NCBI GenBank assembly: GCA_035316005.1
Contig: DATFXK010000115.1
Span: 1 to 12,386 of the forward strand
DNA from: JALZAA01 sp035316005
GTDB taxonomy: Bacteria > Actinomycetota > Acidimicrobiia > IMCC26256 > JACDBD01
Length of the DNA: 12,386 bases
Direction of reading: 5' to 3'
Numbering within the stretch: the stretch's first letter is position 1; each line of letters begins with the position of its first letter. The notes under the pieces were generated by a model. That model saw only the letters and a list, made by a program, of their open reading frames with translations. It ran no database searches and was not told where the DNA came from. The position numbers and the translations under genes were made by a program. Of this stretch, positions 6,055 to 11,916 are shown piece after piece.

Positions 6055-8709
6055 GTGCCGCCGAAGTCCGCCGACGAGCTGCGCCGCGCCTTCCTCGACT
6101 TCTTCGTCGAGCGCGGCCACACGCGGGTCGAGTCGGCCAGCCTGATCCCGACGGAACCGGGCGCGCCCATGTTCACGAACGCGGGCATGGTGCCCTTCAT
6201 CGCCTACTTCGTGGGCGACGAGAAGCCCCCGTACCCGCGGGCGACGTCGGTGCAGAAGTGCGTGCGGGTGGGCGGGAAGCACAACGACCTCGACGACATC
6301 GGACGGACGAACCGGCACCTCAGCTTCTTCGAGATGCTGGGGAACTTCAGCTTCGGTGACTACTTCAAGGCCGACGCCATCCCGTGGGGATGGGAGTTCG
6401 TCACCGGAGTGCTCGGCCTCGATCCCGACCGCCTGTGGGTGACCGTCCACGAGTCGGACGACGAGGCCGAGACGATCTGGCGCGACGTCGTCGGCCTCCC
6501 GCCCGAGCGGATCCAGCGCATGGGCGACGCCAACTTCTGGCGCATGGCGGACACGGGGCCGTGCGGCCCGTCATCGGAGATCTTCTGGGACCTGGGGCCC
6601 GACGCCGGTCCCGAGGGTGGCCCCGCGGTCAGCGAGGACCGGTACGTCGAGATCTGGAACCTCGTGTTCATGCAGTTCGACGCCCAGCCGGATGGCGAGC
6701 TCACGCCGCTGTGGAAGCCCTGCGTCGACACCGGCGCCGGGCTCGAGCGGCTGCTCACCGTCCTCGAGGGCGTCGACACGATCTGGGAGACGAGCGTCTT
6801 CCGCCCGCTCATCTCGGAAGCCGAGCGGGTCACGGGCGCGCGATACCAGCACGGGCGCGGCGGCGAGGCAGACGTATCGCTCAGAATCCTCGCCGACCAC
6901 GCCCGATCGATGACGTTCCTCGTGAGCGACGGCGTCGTGCCGTCCAACGAGGATCGCGGCTACGTGCTGCGGCGCATCATCCGCCGCGCCGTCCGCCACG
7001 CGTACCGTCTCGGCGCGACGGAAGGCGTGACGCAACCGATGGTCGACGCCACCATCGCGGCGATCGGTGGGGCGTACCCCGACCTGGTCGCGCACCGTGA
7101 CCTGATCGTGAACGTCATCACGCGCGAGGAGGAGCGCTTCCGGCAGACGCTGGAGCGCGGGGTCGACCTGCTCGACGATCTGCTCGCCGAGGGCGACGTG
7201 TCGGGGGAGCGGGCATTCTTCCTGCACGACACGCTCGGCTTTCCCGTCGACCTGACCCGGGAGATCGCCGAAGAGCGCGGCCGGCACGTCGACTACGACG
7301 GGTTCCGCGCCCGCATGGAGGAACAGCGGACGCGCGCACGCGAAGCGCTGAAGGCCGAGGGCGGCAAGGAGACGGCGCCGGTCGAGCTCTACCGCGAGCT
7401 GGTGGACGACTTCGGCGAGACCGAGTTCACCGGTCGTCACGAGAACGAGACCACCGACGCCAAGGTGACCGCGCTCATCGCCGACGGGGAGCGGTTCGCT
7501 CAGGTGGGCGAGGGCGCGAGGGTCGACGTCATTCTCGACCGCACGCCGTTCTACGCCGAGGCGGGTGGCCAGGTCGGCGACACCGGCACCTTGACGACAG
7601 GCGACGGACGGACGGAGCTCCGCGTCCTCGACACGCAGTACGGCATTCCCGGCGCGCTCGTGGTGCACCGGGCGGAGGTGGTGCGGGGCGAGCTGGCCGA
7701 GGGCGACAGCGTCACCGCCGCCATCGACGCCGAGCGGCGCGACCGCATCCGGCGCAATCACACGGCGACACACATCCTCCATTGGGCGCTGCGCGAGGTG
7801 CTCGGGCCCCACGTGAAGCAGGCGGGGTCCCTGGTCGCGCGGGACCGGCTGCGCTTCGACTTCAGCCACTTCCAGGCGGTGACGCCGGAGGAGCTCGAGC
7901 GGATCGAAGAGGTCGCGAACCGCGAGATCATCACCGATGCGCCCGTCCGCCACTACGAGACGACCCGCGAGCACGCCGAAGCGATCGGCGCCATCGCGTT
8001 CTTCGGTGAGAAGTACGGCGATCTCGTGCGCGTGCTCGAGGCGGGCGACCACTCCGTCGAGCTGTGCGGCGGCACCCACGTCCATGCCCTCGGGTTCATC
8101 GGCCCGATCAAGATCGTGGGCGAGCAGTCGATCGGCGCCAACCTGCGTCGGATCGAGGCGCTCACCGGCGACGCCGCCCTCGACCGCATCCAGGACGAAG
8201 AGCGACAGCTGCGGCGGGCGGCCCAGACGCTCAAGGTGTCGCCCGGCGACCTGCCCGACCGCATCGAGCAGCTGCAGCAACAGCTGAAGGCACTGCGGGA
8301 CGAAGCCGAAGCCGCACGCGCCCGCGACGCCGTTGCCGAGGCGGCCGCGCTCGCGGGGGAAGCGAGCGAGGGCGTCGTCGCGGCGCGGCGCGACGGCCTC
8401 GACTCCGGCGACCTCCGGCGGCTGGCGGTGGCGACCCGTGACGCGTTGGACTCCGGTGCCGTCGCGATCGTGGGCGTGGGCCCTGACCGCAGCAAGGCCG
8501 GCATCGCCGTGGCCGTGACCAAGGAGCACGTGGAGCGGGGGGTCTCCGCCGCCGAGATCGCCGCCAAGGCCGCCAAGGCGCTCGGCGGGGGGACGGCCAA
8601 GAGCGCCGACGTCGTCTCGGGGGGTGGGCCGAACGTGGACGCCGTCGACGAGGCGCTCGCCCTCGTCCGCCAGCAGGCCACCGAGGCGGTCGCCGGCGCC
8701 CCGCGCTGA
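6055..8709 (+). CDS. alaS: Alanyl-tRNA synthetase
   Basis: AlaRS charges tRNA-Ala, recognising its G3:U70 pair, and removes mischarged Ser or Gly at a second site. The 884-residue product is full length. The N-terminal class II core (about 1-240) contains FTNAGMVPF (40-48), RVGGKHNDLDDIG (71-83), FFEMLGNFSFGDYFK (91-105) and GPCGPSSEIFWD (168-179). A tRNA-binding helical region continues to about 455. The editing domain has the zinc-ligand motifs HTATH (569-573) and CGGTH (671-675). A predicted coiled coil at about 735-765 (DRIEQLQQQLKALRDEAEAA) leads to the C-Ala/DHHA1 domain (about 775-875), whose glycine-rich loop is LGGGTAKSADVVSGGGPN. The GTG start matches the family N-terminus (ADELRRAFLDFFVERGH) and sits 7 bases after a TANNNT hexamer with no ribosome site. 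ruvX follows 14 bases after the stop. Confidence 0.98.
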   Translation: MPPKSADELRRAFLDFFVERGHTRVESASLIPTEPGAPMFTNAGMVPFIAYFVGDEKPPYPRATSVQKCVRVGGKHNDLDDIGRTNRHLSFFEMLGNFSFGDYFKADAIPWGWEFVTGVLGLDPDRLWVTVHESDDEAETIWRDVVGLPPERIQRMGDANFWRMADTGPCGPSSEIFWDLGPDAGPEGGPAVSEDRYVEIWNLVFMQFDAQPDGELTPLWKPCVDTGAGLERLLTVLEGVDTIWETSVFRPLISEAERVTGARYQHGRGGEADVSLRILADHARSMTFLVSDGVVPSNEDRGYVLRRIIRRAVRHAYRLGATEGVTQPMVDATIAAIGGAYPDLVAHRDLIVNVITREEERFRQTLERGVDLLDDLLAEGDVSGERAFFLHDTLGFPVDLTREIAEERGRHVDYDGFRARMEEQRTRAREALKAEGGKETAPVELYRELVDDFGETEFTGRHENETTDAKVTALIADGERFAQVGEGARVDVILDRTPFYAEAGGQVGDTGTLTTGDGRTELRVLDTQYGIPGALVVHRAEVVRGELAEGDSVTAAIDAERRDRIRRNHTATHILHWALREVLGPHVKQAGSLVARDRLRFDFSHFQAVTPEELERIEEVANREIITDAPVRHYETTREHAEAIGAIAFFGEKYGDLVRVLEAGDHSVELCGGTHVHALGFIGPIKIVGEQSIGANLRRIEALTGDAALDRIQDEERQLRRAAQTLKVSPGDLPDRIEQLQQQLKALRDEAEAARARDAVAEAAALAGEASEGVVAARRDGLDSGDLRRLAVATRDALDSGAVAIVGVGPDRSKAGIAVAVTKEHVERGVSAAEIAAKAAKALGGGTAKSADVVSGGGPNVDAVDEALALVRQQATEAVAGAPR

Positions 8710-8713
8710 GGAG
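8708..8713 (+). promoter_or_regulatory. Shine-Dalgarno GAGGAG for ruvX, overlapping the alaS stop codon
   Basis: GAGGAG shares its first two bases with the alaS TGA and lies 10 bases before the ruvX GTG. It supports that start. It also lets ribosomes ending alaS reload locally, which suggests the two genes are co-transcribed. Confidence 0.65.
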
Positions 8714-8723
8714 CAGCGAGCCC

Positions 8724-9146
8724 GTGGGCCGCGTGCTCGGCGTCGATCTCGGCTCGCGCCGCATCGGGCTGGCTCTGTCCGACCCGGACGGCCGGGTGGC
8801 CACCCCGCACGCCGTGATCGAGCGCAGCGGGGATCCCGCCGCCGACCGTCGGACGATCCTGGCTCACGCGCGCGAAGCTGGCGCCTCCTGGGTCGTGGTC
8901 GGGCTCCCGTTGTCGCTTTCCGGTGACGTGGGTCCTGCTGCGAGGGCCGTGCTCGGGGAGGTCGACGCGTTGCGGGCGCTGGCGGGCGGAGAACTCACGG
9001 TGGAGACCCACGATGAACGGCTCACGACGGTGATCGCCGAGCGGGGGATGCGGGCGGCGCGAGCCTCACGGGGCGCGCGGCGCCGAAAGGTGGACGCCTC
9101 GGCCGCGGCGGTCATGCTGCAGTCGTACCTCGAGGCGCGCGCGTGA
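8724..9146 (+). CDS. ruvX: RuvX/YqgF-family RNase H-fold nuclease
   Basis: YqgF-family proteins have an RNase H/resolvase fold. They are variously described as Holliday-junction resolvases, including in mycobacteria, and as factors in 16S rRNA maturation, so the exact substrate here is open. The 140-residue product has the usual length. It carries GVDLGSRRIGLALSD (6-20, acidic Asp8), VVVGLPLSLSGDVGPAA (57-73), the acidic ETHDERLTTVIAE (94-106) and the final acidic strand KVDASAAAVMLQSYLE (122-137, Asp124). These supply the metal-binding acidic residues expected of the fold. The start is GTG 8724 with GAGGAG ten bases before it. The stop overlaps the mltG GTG by 4 bases (GTGA). The alaS-ruvX-mltG order is common in actinobacteria, which argues for this assignment. 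Confidence 0.93.
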   Translation: MGRVLGVDLGSRRIGLALSDPDGRVATPHAVIERSGDPAADRRTILAHAREAGASWVVVGLPLSLSGDVGPAARAVLGEVDALRALAGGELTVETHDERLTTVIAERGMRAARASRGARRRKVDASAAAVMLQSYLEARA

Positions 9147-10321
9147 CGAGGTACGACGACGACGGGTTCGAGCCGACGACGACCCGCGAGTCGCCCGGGC
9201 GCGCGGGGCCGGCGGAGGAGCCGGACGAGTTCTTGGAGCCGGACGCCACCGACGCGGACGACGGCGATGTTGCGCTGGCGGACGGTCCGGGTCGCCCGCG
9301 ACGCCGTCACCGACGCACGTACATCGCGCTCGCGATCGTGATCTTCCCGGTCGTGGTCGTGCTGGTCGTCGGCGGCTGGTTCCTGTACGAGCTGAACCCG
9401 CCCGGCGGCGCGGGCAGGCGCGTGAGCGTCGACATCCCGCGCCACACCGGTACCTCGCGGATCGGCGACATCCTGGAGGACAAGGGCGTCATCGGCTCGT
9501 CCCAGGCCTTCCAGATCTACGTCGGCGTGACGCGCGCCGGGCCCTTCGACCCGGGCCACTACACGATGCGGAAGAACAGCGGGGTGCGCGACGCCGTCAG
9601 TACCCTCAGGTCGGGACCGGCCAAGGTTCCCGAGTACGAGCTCATGCTCCCGCCGGGGCTGACGCTGAGCGAGATCGCCGACCGCGTCGGTGGGCTGAAG
9701 GGTCACAGCCGCGACGCCTTCCTTCAGGTCGCGCAGTCGGGGGTCGTCCGTTCCAAGTACCAGCCGCCGGACGTCACCTCGCTCGACGGTCTCCTCTACC
9801 CCGACACGTACCTCGTGTCGAGGGACGAGACCGACGAGCAGATCCTCAGGCGGCTGGTCTCGTCGTTCGACCGGAAGGCCGACGCGATCGGGCTGTCAGC
9901 GCCGAACGCGGCCGGGTTGAGCCCGTACCAGACGATCGTCGCGGCCTCGTTGATCGAACGGGAGGCGAAGCTGGACGAGGATCGGCCGCTGATCTCGGCC
10001 GTGATCCACAACCGCCTCGCACAGGGACGACCGTTGCAGATCGACGCGACGGTGTGCTTCGCGAAGGGCGGCTGCAGCCAGTCGCCGACCGCGGCCGACC
10101 TCGCGATCGACTCGCCGTACAACACCTACAAGGTCGCCGGCCTGCCGCCCACACCGATCTCGACCGTGACCGTGGACTCGCTGCGGGCGGCGCAGAACCC
10201 GGCGCCGGAGCCCTACCTCTTCTACGTGCTCATCGACCGGAACGGGAAGCACGCGTTCGCGACCACGCAAGAGGAGCACGACCGAAACGTCGAGGAGGCC
10301 CGCAAAAAGGGCCTGCTGTGA
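9143..10321 (+). CDS. mltG: Endolytic peptidoglycan transglycosylase MltG (YceG-like)
   Basis: MltG is a membrane-anchored lytic transglycosylase that cuts nascent glycan strands near the inner membrane and so sets their length. The 392-residue product begins with a 58-residue cytoplasmic tail that is acidic at about 24-48 and then basic (RPRRRHRR, 51-58). One transmembrane helix follows (about 60-82, YIALAIVIFPVVVVLVVGGW). A LysM-like region covers about 92-160, and the YceG catalytic domain runs to the end. The catalytic Glu is E272 in AASLIEREA (267-275), matching ASIVEKE in the E. coli enzyme. Downstream are SAVIHNRLAQGRPLQIDATV (285-304), SPYNTYKVAGLPPTPIS (324-340) and FYVLIDRNGKHAFATT. 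Two cysteines (305, 311) flank a short loop just after the LQIDATV motif. The start is GTG 9143, overlapping the ruvX stop, with GAGG at 9132-9135. The stop overlaps the aroE GTG. Confidence 0.95.
   Translation: MTRYDDDGFEPTTTRESPGRAGPAEEPDEFLEPDATDADDGDVALADGPGRPRRRHRRTYIALAIVIFPVVVVLVVGGWFLYELNPPGGAGRRVSVDIPRHTGTSRIGDILEDKGVIGSSQAFQIYVGVTRAGPFDPGHYTMRKNSGVRDAVSTLRSGPAKVPEYELMLPPGLTLSEIADRVGGLKGHSRDAFLQVAQSGVVRSKYQPPDVTSLDGLLYPDTYLVSRDETDEQILRRLVSSFDRKADAIGLSAPNAAGLSPYQTIVAASLIEREAKLDEDRPLISAVIHNRLAQGRPLQIDATVCFAKGGCSQSPTAADLAIDSPYNTYKVAGLPPTPISTVTVDSLRAAQNPAPEPYLFYVLIDRNGKHAFATTQEEHDRNVEEARKKGLL
10296..10314. repeat. Small inverted repeat just before the aroE start
   Basis: AGGCCC (10296-10301) and GGGCCT (10309-10314) are perfect complements around the loop GCAAAAA, ending 3 bases before the aroE GTG at 10318. 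A strong ribosome-site match, GAGGAGG (10292-10298), runs into the first arm, and the weaker AAAGGG (10306-10311) runs into the second. A hairpin here could affect aroE initiation. It also encodes the mltG C-terminus (ARKKGLL), so chance is possible. Confidence 0.35.
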
Positions 10322-11145
10322 ACGCGAAGTGGAACATCTCGGGGCCGACTCGGGTCGTCGGCGTGATCGGTGATCCCGTCGAACATTCGCGGTCGCCGGC
10401 GATGCACAACGCCGCGTTCGCCGCGCTCGACCTCGACTGGGTGTACGTGGCGTTCCCCGTTCCCCGGGGCGAGGGCCGTGCGGCGGTGCGGGCCGTGCCC
10501 GTGCTCGGCCTCGTCGGTCTCAACGTCACGATGCCGCACAAGGCCGACGCGGCTTCGGAGTGCGACGAGCTCGTAGCCGACGCGGCCGCCCTCGGCGCCG
10601 TGAACACCGTCGTAAACGCGGACGGCACCCTTGTCGGCCACTCCACCGACGGCGACGGGTTCCTGCGCGCGCTCCACGACGAGGGAGTGGCGGTCGCGGG
10701 ACGGCGCGCCCTCGTGCTCGGCGCCGGTGGTGCCGGGCGAGCCATCGCGCGCGCGCTCGGACGGGCGGGAGGCACCGTGACCGTCGTCGCCCGGCGGGCC
10801 GCCGCCGCCCGCGACGCCGCCGCGCTCGCCCCCGACGGGATCGCCGCAGGCCTGAACGACGTCCCCGTCGAAGAGTTCGACGTGATCGTCAACGCCACGC
10901 CGCTCGGCATGCGCGGAGAGCCGCCTCCGTTCGACACGACCCGACTCCATCCGGACCAATTCGTGTTCGACACCGTGTACCCGACGGACACGCCATTGTT
11001 GGTCGAGGCGCGCGCCCGGGGGCTGCGCGCCGCCGGCGGGCTCGGCATGCTCGTGCATCAGGGCGCGCTGTCGTTCGCCCTGTGGACCGGCGTCACGCCG
11101 CCGATCGAGGTCATGCGGGCAGCGGCGTCGGCCCGCTCGGAGTGA
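10318..11145 (+). CDS. aroE: Shikimate 5-dehydrogenase
   Basis: AroE reduces 3-dehydroshikimate to shikimate with NADPH, the fourth step of the shikimate pathway after DAHP formation. The 275-residue product has normal length. The substrate-binding serines lie in EHSRSP (22-27, Ser24 and Ser26). The catalytic lysine is K75 in NVTMPHK (69-75), with Asn96 in GAVNTV and the catalytic Asp111 in HSTDGDGF. The nucleotide-binding loop is GAGGAG (135-140). VNATPLGM, FDTVYP and GLGMLVHQGALSFALWTG (241-258) follow. The common NTD motif reads STD here, a substitution beside the catalytic Asp. GTG 10318 overlaps the mltG stop as GTGA. The same frame is open upstream to 10054, but that part is mltG read in another frame. 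The last 33 bases are half of a tandem duplication that probably altered the C-terminus (final residues MRAAASARSE). aroC follows after the prepilin peptidase gene. Confidence 0.96.
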   Translation: MNAKWNISGPTRVVGVIGDPVEHSRSPAMHNAAFAALDLDWVYVAFPVPRGEGRAAVRAVPVLGLVGLNVTMPHKADAASECDELVADAAALGAVNTVVNADGTLVGHSTDGDGFLRALHDEGVAVAGRRALVLGAGGAGRAIARALGRAGGTVTVVARRAAAARDAAALAPDGIAAGLNDVPVEEFDVIVNATPLGMRGEPPPFDTTRLHPDQFVFDTVYPTDTPLLVEARARGLRAAGGLGMLVHQGALSFALWTGVTPPIEVMRAAASARSE

Positions 11146-11165
11146 TGCGGGCCGCGGCGTCGGCC
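11102..11165. repeat. Diverged 32-bp tandem duplication across the aroE stop
   Basis: Unit 1 (11102-11133) and unit 2 (11134-11165) abut and match at 27 of 32 bases. The last 21 bases of each (11113-11133 and 11145-11165) differ at one position only. Because 32 is not a multiple of 3, the second copy is out of the aroE frame. The aroE TGA (11143-11145) falls in unit 2, where the corresponding bases of unit 1 read TCA. Confidence 0.8.
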
Positions 11166-11174
11166 GACGCGTGA
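11145..11174 (+). CDS. Putative 9-codon mini-cistron coupling aroE to the prepilin peptidase gene
   Basis: The ATG shares its first base with the aroE TGA (TGATG), and its own TGA overlaps the peptidase GTG by 4 bases (GTGA). It encodes MRAAASADA, whose first seven residues repeat the aroE C-terminal MRAAASA because both lie in the tandem duplication. GGAG at 11139-11142 is too close to the ATG (2 bases) to be a strong ribosome site. No Shine-Dalgarno precedes the peptidase GTG, so ribosomes delivered by this mini-ORF may be what starts that gene. The peptide probably has no function of its own; the role would be translational relay. Whether it is translated is inferred from the overlaps only. 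Confidence 0.35.
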   Translation: MRAAASADA

Positions 11175-11851
11175 CGGCGGCGCTCGTGGCGACGTGCGCG
11201 GCCGCCGGCCTCGTCGTCGGGCTCGGTCTCGAGGTGATCGTCGAGCAGGTGCACCGCCGCGAGCCGCTGACGGCGTGGAACCGGCGTGCGCTCCATCCAG
11301 CGCGTACCGCCGTGCTCGCCGGCCTGACCGCCGCCCTGTTCGCCGGCCTCGCCGTCCGGTACGACGACTCCTGGGTGTTGCCCGCGTTCCTCGTCGTCGC
11401 GGCAGGTCTCGTCGCGCTCTCGGTCGTCGACGTCGAGCAGTTCCTGTTGCCCAACCGGATCGTGTACCCGCTCGCGGTGACGACGCTCGCGCTGCTGGTT
11501 GTCGCGGCGTTGGGCGACGGGGCATGGGGCGACTTCGGGCGAGCGCTCCTCGGCGGCGTGGTCGCCATGCTGGCGCTGGGCCTGCTGCATCTCGTGTCGC
11601 CGCGCAGCATGGGCTTCGGCGACGTGAAGCTGGCGTTCGTGCTCGGGCTCGTCCTGGGCTGGCTCGGTTGGAGCGAGCTCGTGCTCGGGCTGTTCTGCGG
11701 GTTCCTCGCCGGCGCCGTGGTCGGCGTGGCGCTGATCGTGCTTCGTCACCGCGGCCGCAAGGACCACCTGCCGTTCGGGCCCTTCCTGGCGTTCGGGACG
11801 ATCGCCGTCCTGTTGTGGGGCGACGTGATGCTGCGCTGGTACCGCGGCTGA
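11171..11851 (+). CDS. Type IV prepilin leader peptidase (A24 family), short form lacking the cysteine-rich methyltransferase part
   Basis: These polytopic membrane aspartic peptidases remove the leader from type IV pilin-like proteins at the cytoplasmic face. The 226-residue product is mostly hydrophobic, with about seven likely membrane segments. The two catalytic aspartates are D87 in SVVDVEQFLLPN (84-95) and D151 in the signature GFGDVKLAF (148-156). Classical PilD proteins are longer and carry a cytoplasmic loop with CxxC pairs next to an N-methyltransferase activity. Here the loop is short (about 23-46, EVIVEQVHRREPLTAWNRRAL) and has no cysteines, so cleavage without methylation is plausible. 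The start GTG 11171 overlaps the upstream mini-ORF stop. No better in-frame start is seen upstream, and none has a ribosome site. The neighbouring aro genes are a conserved actinobacterial context rather than a functional clue. No pilin gene is in view, so the substrate is unknown. Confidence 0.88.
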   Translation: MTAALVATCAAAGLVVGLGLEVIVEQVHRREPLTAWNRRALHPARTAVLAGLTAALFAGLAVRYDDSWVLPAFLVVAAGLVALSVVDVEQFLLPNRIVYPLAVTTLALLVVAALGDGAWGDFGRALLGGVVAMLALGLLHLVSPRSMGFGDVKLAFVLGLVLGWLGWSELVLGLFCGFLAGAVVGVALIVLRHRGRKDHLPFGPFLAFGTIAVLLWGDVMLRWYRG

Positions 11852-11888
11852 CGACTGCAACCTCCCCGGCCGCCGAATCGCCGACCGG

Positions 11889-11894
11889 TACGCT
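11889..11894 (+). promoter_or_regulatory. Putative -10 hexamer TACGCT for aroC
   Basis: ACCGGTACGCT in the 65-base gap before aroC shares the CGGTACG core found upstream of hisS and alaS. Here the hexamer lies 22 bases before the start codon, so a short leader of about 16 bases would carry the GGAGGA ribosome site. No clear -35 box is seen 16-18 bases upstream. Confidence 0.45.
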
Positions 11895-11907
11895 GAGCAG
11901 CGAAAAC

Positions 11908-11913
11908 GGAGGA
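11908..11913 (+). promoter_or_regulatory. Shine-Dalgarno GGAGGA that fixes the aroC TTG start
   Basis: GGAGGA ends 3 bases before TTG 11917. Spacing is slightly short, but no ATG or GTG nearby gives the conserved chorismate synthase N-terminus, so this site supports TTG as the initiator. Confidence 0.7.
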
Positions 11914-11916
11914 ACA

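Noticed and set aside
6571..8529. Open frame of 652 codons on the minus strand inside alaS
   Set aside because: It is fully antisense to a clear alaS. In DNA with very high third-position GC, long antisense frames arise by chance, and its translation shows no recognisable domain, only Arg/Val/Leu/Asp-rich sequence.
10054..10317. Longer form of aroE starting inside mltG
   Set aside because: The first 88 codons are mltG read out of frame. The AroE N-terminus begins just after GTG 10318, which overlaps the mltG stop.
10222..11610. Open frame of 462 codons on the minus strand across mltG, aroE and the peptidase
   Set aside because: It covers parts of three well-supported plus-strand genes and shows no domain.
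11852..11916. Possible terminator or riboswitch before aroC
   Set aside because: Only 4-bp self-complementary pieces (CCGG, CGGC/GCCG) and no T-run. The gap is too short for a known riboswitch once the promoter and ribosome site are placed.
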